A DNA stretch of 64,000 nt from Streptomyces anulatus. GTDB lineage: Bacteria; Actinomycetota; Actinomycetes; Streptomycetales; Streptomycetaceae. Location of the stretch: NCBI RefSeq assembly GCF_014650675.1, contig NZ_BMVK01000002.1, positions 539,880 to 603,879 on the forward strand, given 5' to 3'. Every line of letters starts with the position of its first letter. The first letter of the stretch is position 1. This document shows positions 1-9,012 of this stretch, in pieces. The notes beneath the pieces are model-generated. The model was not told the DNA's origin. It worked only from the letters and a program-made list of their open reading frames with translations, and made no database searches. The position numbers and the translations under genes are program-made.

Positions 1-173
1 TCGGCCTTCCACCGCCGGTACGCGGGCAGGTGGGTCTCCAGCCAGGCGCGCTCACCCGGGTGCGCGGCGGCGGTCCGCTCCAGGACCAGCAGGCTCGCGA
101 CGGCCTCCGCGAGCGGCGAGACGACGAACCGGCTGTTCGCGAGCGTGTCCGCACCGACCTGCCACCAGCCCAC
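1..173 (-). CDS. ArsR-type winged-helix regulator, N-terminus only
   Basis: The gene runs off the left edge of the window; 57 codons are visible from a GTG start. The translation begins VGWWQVGADTLANSRFVVSP and continues with LAEAVASLLVLERTAAAHPG. I recognise this as the N-terminal extension found in many streptomycete ArsR/winged-helix regulators, which precedes the DNA-binding domain; that domain lies outside the window. It is divergent from an MFS transporter that starts 124 bp away. A local regulator controlling an adjacent exporter is the usual arrangement, so it probably represses that transporter; this is inference. A GGGGGG run lies just upstream of the GTG. Confidence 0.65.
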   Translation of the reverse strand, partial: MGWWQVGADTLANSRFVVSPLAEAVASLLVLERTAAAHPGERAWLETHLPAYRRWKA

Positions 174-297
174 GCGCCCCCACCCCCCTGTTCTCCGGCC
201 GTGCCTGTCTCTGCCTGTCCTGCCTGCCTGCCCCGGGGCTTTCGCGTCCGCGCGAAACAGTAACGGTCCCGGCGACGGCGTCCGGAGACTCCACCCC

Positions 298-1536
298 ATG
301 CGCACCTACCGCGAACTGTTCCGGACCCCGGAGTTCACCCCCTTCTTCGCCGCCGTCTCCGTGCAGACGGCCGCCCAGACCGCGACCGGCCTGGCACTGG
401 GCACCCTCGTGTACACGCGGACGGGCTCACCCCTGCTGTCGGCGCTGGCGATGTTCGGCCCGTCACTGGCCCAGGTGGCCGGGGCGCTCACCCTGCTGTC
501 GGCGGCGGACCGGCTGCCGCCGCGCGCCGCGCTGACCGGCCTGGCGCTGCTCTCCGCCGGGGCCGCCTGCGTCCAGGCCGCTCCCGGACTGCCGCTGTGG
601 GCCGCGTTCGCCGTCCTGCTGGTGTGGGGCGCGGCCTCGTCGCCCGGCGGGGGCGTCCGGTACGGGCTGCTCAACGAGATCGTTCCGCGCGAGGGATTCC
701 TGATCGGTCGCTCCGTGCTGAACATGACGGGCGGCGCCATGCAGATCTGCGGGTTCGCGGTGGGCGGGCTGCTGGTGACGGTGTTCTCGGCGCGCGGCAC
801 GCTGCTGATCGGGGCGGGGCTGTACGTCGTCGCGGCGGCCGTGACCCGGTTCGGGCTGACCGCCCGGCCGCCCCGGGCCACCGGCCGCCCGTCGGTCCGC
901 GAGACCCGGCGGACGAACGCGCTGCTCTGGTCGTCCACGCCGCGCCGGTACGTGTTCCTGGCGCTGTGGGTGCCCAACGGGCTCGTCGTCGGGGCCGAGT
1001 CCCTGTACGTCGCGTACGCGCCCGGGCACGCCGGGCTCCTCTTCGCCGGCGGGGCCCTGGGCATGCTGGCCGGGGACACGCTGGTCGGGCGGTTCGTCAC
1101 CGCACGGTGGCGGGCGCGGCTCGGGGCTCCGCTCCGGCTGCTGCTCGCCGCGCCCTATCTGCTCTTCGCACTGCGCCCGGGGCTGCCCCTCGCGCTGGCG
1201 GCGGTCGTCCTGGCGAGCGTGGGCTTCGCCGCGAGTCTGCTGCTCCAGGAACGGCTGATGGCCCTCACCCCGCAGGAGCTGAGCGGCCAGGCGCTCGGGC
1301 TCAGCTCCTCGGGGATGCTCGCGATGCAGGGGGTGGGGGCGGCCGTGGCGGGCGGTATCGCCCAGCTGACCTCCCCGGCCACGGGCATGGCGGCGGTCGC
1401 GGGACTCTCGGTGGCGGTGACACTGGCGCTGGCCCCGGGACTGCGTGACCGGTCCGGGGACGTCGGGGGCAGACTGCCGGTAGCGGACGGATCACCACGA
1501 GCGTCCCGTACACCCCGCACGGAAGAGACCACATGA
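298..1536 (+). CDS. MFS transporter
   Basis: A 412-residue integral membrane protein of the major facilitator superfamily, probably a drug or metabolite exporter in the cytoplasmic membrane. About 10-12 hydrophobic segments alternate with short Arg-rich loops. The first begins near TPEFTPFFAAVS, and a central Arg-rich loop (TARPPRATGRPSVRETRR) divides the two halves. An upstream in-frame ATG exists at 145, but ATG 298 has a GGAG 10-13 bases ahead and begins at the typical MFS N-terminus. The stop overlaps the next start as ATGA, so the acetyltransferase is translationally coupled. Substrate is unknown. The C-terminal ~35 residues are polar and nonconserved-looking. Confidence 0.85.
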   Translation: MRTYRELFRTPEFTPFFAAVSVQTAAQTATGLALGTLVYTRTGSPLLSALAMFGPSLAQVAGALTLLSAADRLPPRAALTGLALLSAGAACVQAAPGLPLWAAFAVLLVWGAASSPGGGVRYGLLNEIVPREGFLIGRSVLNMTGGAMQICGFAVGGLLVTVFSARGTLLIGAGLYVVAAAVTRFGLTARPPRATGRPSVRETRRTNALLWSSTPRRYVFLALWVPNGLVVGAESLYVAYAPGHAGLLFAGGALGMLAGDTLVGRFVTARWRARLGAPLRLLLAAPYLLFALRPGLPLALAAVVLASVGFAASLLLQERLMALTPQELSGQALGLSSSGMLAMQGVGAAVAGGIAQLTSPATGMAAVAGLSVAVTLALAPGLRDRSGDVGGRLPVADGSPRASRTPRTEETT

Positions 1537-2117
1537 GCGACAACGCCAGGCCCAGCCAGAAGGAAGCCATGCTCTCCGGCGAGCTCTACATCGCCGACGA
1601 CCCCGAACTGGCGGCGGAGGCGCAGCACGCGGCCGTGCTCAGCGAGCGTTTCAACGCCACTTCGGCCGCCGACCCCGAGGCCCGGCGCGCCGCCCTGGCC
1701 GAACTCCTCGGCGAGCTGGGCGAGGGCGTGGAGGTGCGGCCGCCGCTGCGGGTCGACTACGGCTACCAGACGACCATCGGCCCCCGGACGTTCATCAACT
1801 TCGGCGCGGTCCTCCTGGACGTCGCCCGCATCACCATCGGCGCGGACGTCCAGATGGGCCCGAACGTCCAGCTGCTCACCCCGACCCACCCGATCGACCC
1901 CGAGCCGCGCCGCGCCAAGTGGGAGGCCGCGCAGCCGATCACCATCGGCGACAACGTCTGGCTGGGCGGCGGGGTGATCGTCTGCCCCGGGGTGACCATC
2001 GGCGAGAACACGGTGGTCGGGGCGGGGGCGGTCGTCACGAAGGACCTGCCGGCGAACGTGGTGGCGGTCGGCAATCCGGCCCGGGTGATCCGGAAGATCG
2101 GCGAGACGCAGGCGTGA
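1533..2117 (+). CDS. Maltose/galactoside-type O-acetyltransferase (left-handed beta-helix)
   Basis: A 194-residue CoA-dependent sugar O-acetyltransferase of the NodL/LacA/Maa group. The N-terminal ~55 residues resemble the maltose acetyltransferase domain (EAMLSGELYIADDPEL, RFNATSAADPEARRA). They are followed by hexapeptide repeats that build the left-handed beta-helix (ITIGADVQMGPNVQLLTP, ITIGDNVWLGGGVIVCPGVTIG, NTVVGAGAVVTKDLP). The family's catalytic His is in LLTPTHPIDP. The ATGA overlap places it in an operon with the MFS transporter, suggesting acetylation of a sugar or sugar-like compound linked to export; the substrate cannot be told from sequence. Confidence 0.9.
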   Translation: MSDNARPSQKEAMLSGELYIADDPELAAEAQHAAVLSERFNATSAADPEARRAALAELLGELGEGVEVRPPLRVDYGYQTTIGPRTFINFGAVLLDVARITIGADVQMGPNVQLLTPTHPIDPEPRRAKWEAAQPITIGDNVWLGGGVIVCPGVTIGENTVVGAGAVVTKDLPANVVAVGNPARVIRKIGETQA

Positions 2118-2133
2118 CACCCCGGGGTCCGCG

Positions 2134-2262
2134 GCCCGCCGGCGCGGCACCCCGGTTTCCCGCTGCCCGCCGGGCCATAGCGCCTCGGGTGCGGGCGGCC
2201 CGCCGGCCGCAGCACCTCGGATGCCGGGCAGCCCGCCGGCGCGGCACCCCGGTTCGGCGCGG
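2134..2262. repeat. Four imperfect ~33-bp tandem repeats
   Basis: Units beginning GCCCGCCGG start at 2134, 2165, 2198 and 2231, so the spacing is 31, 33 and 33 bp. The first and fourth share 24 identical bases (2134-2157 and 2231-2254); the middle two are more diverged. The array fills the gap between two convergent genes. Being GC-rich and self-complementary it could end transcription from both sides, but no single dominant hairpin stands out. Confidence 0.7.
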
Positions 2263-2287
2263 GCCGCCCCGCGCGGCGCCCCGCGCG

Positions 2288-2791
2288 CTACGCGGCCCGC
2301 CAGGCGTCGGTGACGCACGAGACCTCGAAGTGCCACCAGCCCTCGTCCCGGCCGCGGGCGAGCAGCGCCTTGACCCCGCGCAGGTCCGCGCCGCCCGGCA
2401 CGGTCAGGGCGACCAGCGGGAACTCCGCGCTGAAGACCTCGCCCGTGAGCCCGAAGACGGCGAGCCGCTCGTGCACGGCCCGGGCGTCGCGCCCGAGCGG
2501 TCCGTCCGGCAACGGCAGCACCCGTACGGTGCAGTTGCCCGAGTCGGCCACGCGGCCGACGGCCCAGTGGACCCCTTCGTCGTCCGTGCGGAACCGTACG
2601 GTCTCGCCCTCGGCGACCCCGTCCTGGAGGAAGGGCACGTTGTCCACCCGCGCCGTGTCCGGGCCGAGGCGCGTCGCCCACAACCCCTCGGTGTCGTAGG
2701 GCAGCCAGCCCTCGCGCGGGACGAAGCGGAACCAGACCTTGATCTGATCGGCTTCGCGGGGCGGGCGTTCCGGACCGGCGGGGGAACTCAT
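2288..2791 (-). CDS. DUF4265 domain protein
   Basis: A 167-residue cytoplasmic protein. IKVWFRFVPREGWLPYDTEGLWATRL and the downstream block with NVPFLQDGVAEGETVRFRTDDEG and HWEVS-like WWHFEVSCVTD match what I know of DUF4265, a small uncharacterised family common in actinobacteria. ATG 2791 is chosen because it begins directly before the conserved region; an in-frame extension to 2899 adds only low-complexity Gly/Ala. The ribosome site (GGGG) is weak. It is divergent from the GH55 gene. Function unknown. Confidence 0.75.
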   Translation of the reverse strand: MSSPAGPERPPREADQIKVWFRFVPREGWLPYDTEGLWATRLGPDTARVDNVPFLQDGVAEGETVRFRTDDEGVHWAVGRVADSGNCTVRVLPLPDGPLGRDARAVHERLAVFGLTGEVFSAEFPLVALTVPGGADLRGVKALLARGRDEGWWHFEVSCVTDAWRAA

Positions 2792-2965
2792 GGCCCCATG
2801 GTCCCCCGCGCCCGGCGCGCCCGCCTGTCCACCCCCACGACCAGGCACGACGTCAGCTTCTGAAGCCAGAGGCCGCCCCCACCGCGCAGCAACCGCCAAT
2901 TCCCCAACACTTGACGCCAGTTGTTGGATTCAGTGGCATCTCCTGAGGCTCCTGATGCACACCTC

Positions 2966-2995
2966 TTGACGCGTACAGGTCCACGGGGGAAACAT
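2966..2995 (+). promoter_or_regulatory. Candidate promoter of the GH55 gene
   Basis: TTGACG (2966-2971), an 18-bp spacer and AAACAT (2990-2995) form a sigma-70-like promoter. Its start point would fall at or just before the palindromic operator at 3007-3018. A second TTGACG lies at 2911, flanked by the inverted repeat CCAACA (2904-2909) / TGTTGG (2922-2927). The -10 match is weak. Confidence 0.4.
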
Positions 2996-3006
2996 CACCG
3001 TTACGA

Positions 3007-3018
3007 GAGAGCGCTCTC
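3007..3018. promoter_or_regulatory. LacI-type operator GAGAGCGCTCTC
   Basis: A perfect 12-bp palindrome with the central CG typical of LacI/GalR operators. It lies 72 bp upstream of the GH55 start and right after the candidate -10. It resembles, but is not identical to, the TGGGAGCGCTCCCA box bound by CebR in Streptomyces. Repression of the glucanase by a LacI-family protein is inferred. Confidence 0.6.
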
Positions 3019-3089
3019 CCGCAGCCTCCCCCCAAAGCTCTCCCGTCCGTTCGTCGTGCACACGTACCACGACCCAGGAGACGTACCTC

Positions 3090-4865
3090 ATGCATGCTCC
3101 CCCCACCGCACCACGCGCCCGCCGCCGCACCCGGGCCCTCGGATTCGCCGCGCTCGCCGTGGCGATGCTCATGTCCGTACCCACCGCGCAGACCGCCTTC
3201 GGCGAGGAGGTCCAGGCGGTGCCGGGCGGCGGTGACCTCGGTCCCAACGTCCATGTCTTCGACCCGTCCACGCCCGACATCCAGGGCAAGGTCGACGAGA
3301 TCTTCAAGAAGCAGGAGTCCGCGCAGTTCGGCACCGACCGCTACGCGCTGATGTTCAAGCCGGGCACGTACGACGACATCAACGCGCAGATCGGCTTCTA
3401 CACGCAGATCGCGGGTCTCGGGCTGAACCCGAACGACACCACGTTCAACGGTGATGTGACCGTGGACGCGGGCTGGTTCGACGGCAACGCCACGCAGAAC
3501 TTCTGGCGTTCGGCGGAGAACCTGACCCTCAACCCGGTCTCCGGAACCAACCGCTGGGCGGTCTCCCAGGCGGCCCCGTTCCGCCGGATGCACGTCAAGG
3601 GCGGGCTGAACCTGGCCCCCGACGGCTACGGCTGGGCCAGCGGCGGCTACATCGCCGACAGCAAGATCGACGGCACCGTGGGACCGTACTCCCAGCAGCA
3701 GTGGTACACCCGCGACAGCTCGGTGGGCGGCTGGGGCAACGGCGTCTGGAACATGACGTTCTCGGGTGTCGAGGGCGCCCCGGCCAACAGCTTCCCGGAG
3801 CCGCCGTACACCACCCTGGACACCACGCCCATCTCGCGCGAGAAGCCGTTCCTCTACCTCGACGGCGACGACTACAAGGTCTTCGTCCCGGAGAAGCGCG
3901 AGAACGCGCGCGGCATCTCCTGGGGCAACGGGACGCCGGCGGGCGAGTCGATTCCGCTGGACCAGTTCTACGTCGTGAAGGAGGGGGCGGACGCCGCCAC
4001 CATCAACGCGGCGGTGGAGCAGGGCCTGCACCTGCTGTTCACGCCCGGCGTCTACCACATCGACCAGACGATCAACATCGACCGCGCGGACACCGTGGCC
4101 CTCGGCCTCGGCCTGGCCACGATCATCCCGGACAACGGGGTGACCGCGATCAAGGTCGGTGACGTGTCCGGTGTGAAGCTCGCGGGTCTCCTGGTCGACG
4201 CGGGTCCGGTGAACTCGGAGACCCTGATCGAGGTCGGCCCGGAGAACGCCTCGGCGGACCACTCGGCGAACCCGACCTCGCTGCAGGACGTGTTCGTGCG
4301 GATCGGCGGCGCGGGTCCCGGCAAGGCGACCACGAGCATCGTCGTCAACAGCGACGACACGATCATCGACCACACCTGGGTGTGGCGGGCCGACCACGGC
4401 GAGGGCTGGGGCTGGGAGACCAACCGGGCCGACTACGGCGTCCGCGTCAACGGCGACGACGTCCTGGCCACCGGCCTGTTCGTCGAGCACTTCAACAAGT
4501 ACGACGTGGAGTGGTACGGCGAGCGCGGCCGCACGATCTTCTTCCAGAACGAGAAGGCGTACGACGCCCCGAACCAGGCCGCGATCCAGAACGGCGACAC
4601 GAAGGGCTACGCCGCCTACCGCGTCGACGACTCGGTCGAACAGCACGAGGGCTGGGGCATGGGCAGCTACTGCTACTACAACGTCGACCCGACGATCATC
4701 CAGGAACACGGCTTCAAGGCGCCGGTGAAGCCCGGCGTGAAGTTCCACAGCCTGATCGTCGTCTCGCTCGGCGGCAACGGCCAGTACGAGCACGTCATCA
4801 ACGACGTCGGATCCCCCACGTCCGGCCCGGACACGATCCCCTCCCAGGTCGTGAACTTCCCGTAG
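3090..4865 (+). CDS. Secreted GH55-type beta-1,3-glucanase
   Basis: A 591-residue secreted enzyme expected to release glucose or short products from laminarin-type beta-1,3-glucan outside the cell. A Sec signal (RARRRTR, then a hydrophobic core, cleavage after TAQTAFG) occupies residues 1-~37. The mature part follows the GH55 pattern as I remember it from Streptomyces laminarinases: GPNVHVFDPSTPDIQGKVDE, FKPGTYDDINAQIGFYTQ, TQNFWRSAENLTLNP, YIADSKIDGTV, FTPGVYHIDQTI and NQAAIQNG, in two beta-helix-like halves. Glu 488 in FFQNEKAYD aligns by memory with the proposed catalytic acid. Such proteins are often labelled coagulation factor 5/8 or adenylyl cyclase in error. The operator at 3007 implies substrate-induced expression. 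Confidence 0.75.
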   Translation: MHAPPTAPRARRRTRALGFAALAVAMLMSVPTAQTAFGEEVQAVPGGGDLGPNVHVFDPSTPDIQGKVDEIFKKQESAQFGTDRYALMFKPGTYDDINAQIGFYTQIAGLGLNPNDTTFNGDVTVDAGWFDGNATQNFWRSAENLTLNPVSGTNRWAVSQAAPFRRMHVKGGLNLAPDGYGWASGGYIADSKIDGTVGPYSQQQWYTRDSSVGGWGNGVWNMTFSGVEGAPANSFPEPPYTTLDTTPISREKPFLYLDGDDYKVFVPEKRENARGISWGNGTPAGESIPLDQFYVVKEGADAATINAAVEQGLHLLFTPGVYHIDQTINIDRADTVALGLGLATIIPDNGVTAIKVGDVSGVKLAGLLVDAGPVNSETLIEVGPENASADHSANPTSLQDVFVRIGGAGPGKATTSIVVNSDDTIIDHTWVWRADHGEGWGWETNRADYGVRVNGDDVLATGLFVEHFNKYDVEWYGERGRTIFFQNEKAYDAPNQAAIQNGDTKGYAAYRVDDSVEQHEGWGMGSYCYYNVDPTIIQEHGFKAPVKPGVKFHSLIVVSLGGNGQYEHVINDVGSPTSGPDTIPSQVVNFP

Positions 4866-4887
4866 TCCCCGACGCGGGAGTCGTACG

Positions 4888-4928
4888 GGAGCGGGGCCCG
4901 GCTGCTGTTGAGCGCCGGGCCCCGCTCC
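4888..4928. terminator. Bidirectional terminator hairpin
   Basis: A perfect 15-bp stem, GGAGCGGGGCCCGGC (4888-4902) with GCCGGGCCCCGCTCC (4914-4928), and an 11-base loop. It lies between the convergent glucanase and amylase genes, so it can serve both. Confidence 0.85.
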
Positions 4929-4989
4929 GCTGTCCACGGCCTAGGGGGCGCCTGACGCCGCCCGCCCGCGCGGAATTGTCAGACACCCC

Positions 4990-6366
4990 CTAGGTGTGCA
5001 GCGCCACCGCTCCGCGCGCCGGGACCGTGATCGTCGCCGTGCCGTCGTCCGCGACCGTGGTCCCGTTGCCGTCGCAGGAGTCGGGGGCCGCGGCGACCAC
5101 ATTGCAGTACGTGCCCGCCGGCAGCGTCGTCGTGAAGGTGCGGTTCAGCTCCGCGTCGCCGTTGTTGACGGCGACAAAGCCCTTGCCCGCGCGGGCGAAG
5201 GCGAGGGCGGAGGAGCCGTCGTCCCACCAGTCGGTCAGCTCCGCGCCCGCGACGGCGTTGTGGAAGCCGACCATGCCGGTGACCGCCTGCTGGGCGTGCG
5301 TGCAGGTCCACGCGCCGGAGCCGCAGTCGGCCGCGCCGCCGTTCGGCGGGCCGGCGTCCTTGTCGGTCCAGGTGTAGCCGGAGAAGACGTTCGGGGAGCC
5401 GTAGGGCGAGGCCAGCATGAAGACGTTGGCCAGGGTGTAGGCGGCGCCGTCCTTGTGGGTGAGGGTGGAGCCGTTGCGCTCGGTGTCCCAGTTGTCGACG
5501 AACGTACGGGCGGAGGCGCCGGCCAGTTTGCCGTCGGCGATCGACTTCAGGCCGGGCAGGCCGCCGCCCTGGAAGGCGGACTTGAGGTGGCCGCCGTAAC
5601 GGAACTCGTCGACGTCCCCGATCGAGGTGTACTCCTCCGGCTGGACCGCCTCTCCCCCGCCGTGGATGACCTCGGTGACCCAGAACCCCGGGTCGCTCAT
5701 CTTCCCCTTGATCGCGGCGACGTCGTCGGCGGACATGTGCTTGGCGGCGTCGATGCGGAAGCCGTCGACGCCCAGGGAGCGGAGGTCGGAGAGGTAGGCG
5801 GCGATCGTCGTGCGTACGGCGTCGCTGCCGGTGTCCAGGTCCGCGAGGCCGACCAGTTCGCAGTTCTGGACGTCGCCGCGGTCGCCGTAGTTCGCGATGT
5901 CCTTGCGGCAGGTGTGGAAGTCCTGGTCCTGGAACGTGCCGGGGTAGTCGTACTTGGTGTACGACGTGCCGCCCGTCCCGGTGCCGGAGCCGGCGGCCAT
6001 GTGGTTGATCACGGCGTCCGCCACGACCTTGACCCCGGCCGCGTGGCAGCTCTCCACCATCGCGGCGAAGGAGTCCCGGTCACCGAGACGGCCCGCGATC
6101 CGGTAGCTGACCGGCTGGTACGAGGTCCACCACTGGTCGCCCTGGATGTGCTCGGTGGCGGGCGAGACCTCGACGTAGCCGTAGCCGGCCGGGCCCAGGG
6201 TGTCGGTGCAGGCGGTGGCCACCGCGTCGTACTTCCACTCGAAGAGGGTGGCGGTGACGGCCTTCTCGCCCGGTGGGGTCGCCTGGGAGGGCCAGGGGGC
6301 GAGGACCGTGAGGCCACCGGCGGCGAGCAGGCCCGCCAGGGTTGCGCGTGCGGCGCGGGAACTCAA
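4990..6366 (-). CDS. Secreted GH13 alpha-amylase without starch-binding domain
   Basis: A 458-residue extracellular endo-alpha-1,4-glucanase. A TTG start at 6366 is chosen because GGAG lies 6 bases ahead and a Sec signal ([17 protein letters not shown] ... PSQA) follows at once; an open extension to 6477 has no such support. Family regions: VVADAVINH (region I), GFRIDAAKH with nucleophile Asp 205, [10 protein letters not shown] with acid Glu 232, and FVDNWDTER with Asp 294. Region IV has Trp 293 where most GH13 enzymes have His; as I recall this is shared by other streptomycete amylases. The protein ends after the C-domain (AVALHT) and lacks the C-terminal CBM20 found in some homologues. Confidence 0.92.
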   Translation of the reverse strand: MSSRAARATLAGLLAAGGLTVLAPWPSQATPPGEKAVTATLFEWKYDAVATACTDTLGPAGYGYVEVSPATEHIQGDQWWTSYQPVSYRIAGRLGDRDSFAAMVESCHAAGVKVVADAVINHMAAGSGTGTGGTSYTKYDYPGTFQDQDFHTCRKDIANYGDRGDVQNCELVGLADLDTGSDAVRTTIAAYLSDLRSLGVDGFRIDAAKHMSADDVAAIKGKMSDPGFWVTEVIHGGGEAVQPEEYTSIGDVDEFRYGGHLKSAFQGGGLPGLKSIADGKLAGASARTFVDNWDTERNGSTLTHKDGAAYTLANVFMLASPYGSPNVFSGYTWTDKDAGPPNGGAADCGSGAWTCTHAQQAVTGMVGFHNAVAGAELTDWWDDGSSALAFARAGKGFVAVNNGDAELNRTFTTTLPAGTYCNVVAAAPDSCDGNGTTVADDGTATITVPARGAVALHT

Positions 6367-6453
6367 TTGCGGCTCCTTCGGTCGCGGGTACGGGGCGTTC
6401 GCCCGTGCCCGGCGTGGGCAGCCACGCGCCTGGCTGCCGTGGGGGGAGTTCGG

Positions 6454-6515
6454 AGCCTGCCGCTCGGGGATGGACACGTCAAGACGTCTGCAACGGTTTC
6501 CAGGTTGTTTCTGAA
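6454..6515 (-). promoter_or_regulatory. Candidate amylase promoter and upstream control region
   Basis: On the minus strand TTGACG (6482-6477) is followed after 17 bp by CAGGCT (6459-6454). Just upstream (6515-6483) is an A-rich stretch unlike the surrounding GC-rich DNA, reading TTTCAGAAACAACC then GGAAACCGTTGCAG, where a maltose-responsive regulator would be expected to bind. No perfect palindrome is present. The 6367-6662 gap holds this and the hairpin at 6597-6636. Confidence 0.4.
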
Positions 6516-6596
6516 AGTTCTTACGAGATGGGGAAGTTGGGGAGAAGCCCCGCCCGGAACCGGCGGGGAACCGGCCCGGAACCCGCCCGCCGACGG

Positions 6597-6636
6597 CTCC
6601 GCCCCCGGCCGGATGCGTTCCCGGGCGGGGGCGGAG
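6597..6636 (-). terminator. Terminator of the VanW-type domain gene
   Basis: CTCCGCCCCCG (6597-6607) pairs with CGGGGGCGGAG (6626-6636). The 18-base loop contains a smaller CCGG-rich stem. It lies 27 bases past the stop of the minus-strand gene. Confidence 0.75.
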
Positions 6637-6662
6637 GGGTGGAGCTGCTGTCCGGTCGGGCG

Positions 6663-8837
6663 TCAGCCCTGGCCGGTCAGGTCGATGGTGACCGTGCGCT
6701 CGGCGGGGGTCTTCCCGGCCAGGGCGGTCTTCATCGCCTGGGCCACGTCGTCCGCGCCGACCTGGTGCTTCTTGCCGTCGCCCTTGACCGCCATGATGCC
6801 GTCGAAGACGCCGTCCAGGAGCTTGTCGATCGCCTGCTTGTCGTAGACGTCGACGAGTCGGCCGTCCACGGGCTTCATGGAGAGGATCTGCGGCAGCGAC
6901 CGGGCCGGGCCGAACTGGATCTCCTTGGGACCGGCCTTGATGGTGATCAGGCCGGACATCGCGGGCTCGGCGAACTCCTTCATCGCCCGGTCCAGTTCGG
7001 TCTTGGTGATGGTGGGCTCGCTGGTGGTGACGGGGAGTTCGACCAGCCGGGCCTGCCCGGTCTGCACCTGGGCGCGGTAGGCGTCCCGGACCGAGATCAG
7101 GGACTGGCCGGCGTCCAGCGTCTTGCCCGGCTTGCCCGGCACCGCCACGGCCTTGTTCGGCTCGAAGCGGATCGTGCCGTCGTTGGACGAGCCGGAGACG
7201 CCCGCCAGGTCGGTCAGCGCCACGCCGAGCTTCTCCTCGTCGACCGGGATCACCGGGTCGGCGGGGCGCTCCCCGCCGAACAGCGAACCGATCACCGAGA
7301 CGGGGTTGTAGTCGCTGCCCGCCGCGCCGCGCACGGTCTCCTGGCTGTCCAGGGTGAGACCGGCCTTCTCGGGGTCGAGCTTCTCCTCCTTGCCGTCCAC
7401 CGACAGCTGGAGGGGCGTCTTGGCCCGCTCCCCGAGGGCGGCTTCGAGCTTGGTGACCGCCTCCTCCTTCGTGCCGCCGCCGATGTCGACGCCGAGCACC
7501 GTGGTGCCCTTGGGGACCTCGGAGTGGTTCAGCAGGAGACCCGCCCCGTACGCGATGCCGAGCAGCACGACCGCGGCCACCCCGAGGAGGACCAGCTTGG
7601 AGCGGCCCTTCTTCGCGGGGGCGGGGGCGGCTGCCTGGGACGCGGGGCGCGGGGCTGCGGGGCCGGGCGTGGGAACGCCGGGTCCACCCGGGCCGCCGGG
7701 GCCGCCCTGAGGTCCGCCGGCCACCGGGCCGCCGGGGATGCCCGGACCGCCCGGGAACGCGGCGCGGGGCTCGCTGGGCACCACGGGGATGCCGCTGGTC
7801 AGCGTGTCGCCCGAGACATGGCCGGGCTCGGGCGCCGGGGCCTGCGGCGTGAGGATCGCGGTGTCGTCGGACATCCGGGGCGGTACGCCGCCGGGGACGC
7901 CCGGGACCATCGGTCCGGGGCCACCGAGGCCGGGAACACCGTCGAGGCCCGGGACGCCGTCGAGGTTCGGGGTCAGCGAGGAACTGCCGGTGACCGGTCC
8001 CGTGGTGGGGCCGGACGGACCGGACGGGCCGGGCGGGCGCACCCCGAGGCCGGGGGTGGAACGGGGGCCTCCGCCCGGGGGCTCGGTGCCGTAGCCGTCG
8101 AGCGCGCTGCGGCCGGGGCCGGGCGCGCCCGGTCCGCCGCCGGACTGCGGGGCGTCCGAGAAGTACGGCAGGTCGGGGCGTGAGCGGCCCGCATCGCCGT
8201 CGGACCCGCCACCGGGACCACCGGGGCCGCCCGCACTCGGGCCGCCCGTGCCGGGGCCCTGGGCGCCGCCGGGACCGGAAGGAGCGCCGCCGGGGGCGCC
8301 GGGCGCACCGGTGCCCTGGGCGGCTGCTCCCGGCCCGGTGGCCGGGGTCTTGCGCGGGGCGAACCAGTCGCTGCCGCTCTTCTCCCGGCCCGGCTTGTCC
8401 GCGGGCGTCGGGTCGGCGGCCGGGCCGCCGTCCCGGGGCCGGTCCGCGGGCGCCGCGCCGTTCGGGCCCGCGGAGCGGTCCGAAGGTCCGGCTCCGGGTG
8501 CGGGCGGCGGTGTGCCGGGGCGCGGGGTGCCGCCGGTCCGCTCCGCGTCGGAGCGGCCGCCGGCGATGTCGCTCTCCGCCATCGGCGTACGCATCACGAC
8601 CGGCGGGATGGGACGCGACCCGGGGATGTTGATCCGGATGCGCGTCGTCAGCGTCGTCTCGGTCTTCGGTTCCTCGGGCCGGGGCGGAGCCACGGATTCC
8701 GGGTTCTCGTCAGAGCCGTCCTGCGACGGGTGGAGCGACGGATACTGGCGGGATCCGTACGGCGGCGTACCCGAGGGGTACGCGGCTCCGCCGCGGCCCT
8801 GGGGGCCGGAGGACGAACTGTCAGTTTCACGACTCAA
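6663..8837 (-). CDS. Membrane protein with Gly/Pro-rich cytoplasmic region and VanW-type peptidoglycan-binding domain
   Basis: A 724-residue single-pass membrane protein. Residues 1-~405 are a low-complexity Gly/Pro/Ala/Ser region with collagen-like GPGGPGG stretches and no fold signature. A Lys/Arg patch (KKGRSK) and one membrane segment ([19 protein letters not shown]) follow. The outer ~290 residues contain [30 protein letters not shown]. This is the hallmark of the PF12229-type peptidoglycan-binding domain that precedes VanW in YoaR-like proteins, but the VanW domain itself is absent. A role as a cell-wall-contacting sensor or scaffold is inference. The start is TTG with GGAG 8 bases upstream. 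It ends the mshB-side gene string on this strand. Confidence 0.7.
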   Translation of the reverse strand: MSRETDSSSSGPQGRGGAAYPSGTPPYGSRQYPSLHPSQDGSDENPESVAPPRPEEPKTETTLTTRIRINIPGSRPIPPVVMRTPMAESDIAGGRSDAERTGGTPRPGTPPPAPGAGPSDRSAGPNGAAPADRPRDGGPAADPTPADKPGREKSGSDWFAPRKTPATGPGAAAQGTGAPGAPGGAPSGPGGAQGPGTGGPSAGGPGGPGGGSDGDAGRSRPDLPYFSDAPQSGGGPGAPGPGRSALDGYGTEPPGGGPRSTPGLGVRPPGPSGPSGPTTGPVTGSSSLTPNLDGVPGLDGVPGLGGPGPMVPGVPGGVPPRMSDDTAILTPQAPAPEPGHVSGDTLTSGIPVVPSEPRAAFPGGPGIPGGPVAGGPQGGPGGPGGPGVPTPGPAAPRPASQAAAPAPAKKGRSKLVLLGVAAVVLLGIAYGAGLLLNHSEVPKGTTVLGVDIGGGTKEEAVTKLEAALGERAKTPLQLSVDGKEEKLDPEKAGLTLDSQETVRGAAGSDYNPVSVIGSLFGGERPADPVIPVDEEKLGVALTDLAGVSGSSNDGTIRFEPNKAVAVPGKPGKTLDAGQSLISVRDAYRAQVQTGQARLVELPVTTSEPTITKTELDRAMKEFAEPAMSGLITIKAGPKEIQFGPARSLPQILSMKPVDGRLVDVYDKQAIDKLLDGVFDGIMAVKGDGKKHQVGADDVAQAMKTALAGKTPAERTVTIDLTGQG

Positions 8838-9012
8838 AGCAGGTTCTCCCGATTGGCTCCGCCGCCCGTACTTCCCCCATGCCGCAGGCCAGGGGACGGC
8901 TCGGCGCGCGCACCACCATACTGGCCGCCGCCGTCGGACACTCCGCGACCGGGTGAAACCTCCACCCGCGCATCACACCTGTGGGGGTCTCTGCGGACCC
9001 GTACTTGGCACT

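Noticed and set aside
2853..4937. 694-codon open frame opposite the GH55 gene
   Set aside because: Antisense to a gene with clear family motifs. The Val/Asp/Arg-rich translation is the usual mirror of a high-GC coding strand.
4996..6846. 616-codon open frame opposite the alpha-amylase
   Set aside because: Mirror frame of the amylase; no domain, and it runs through the amylase promoter.
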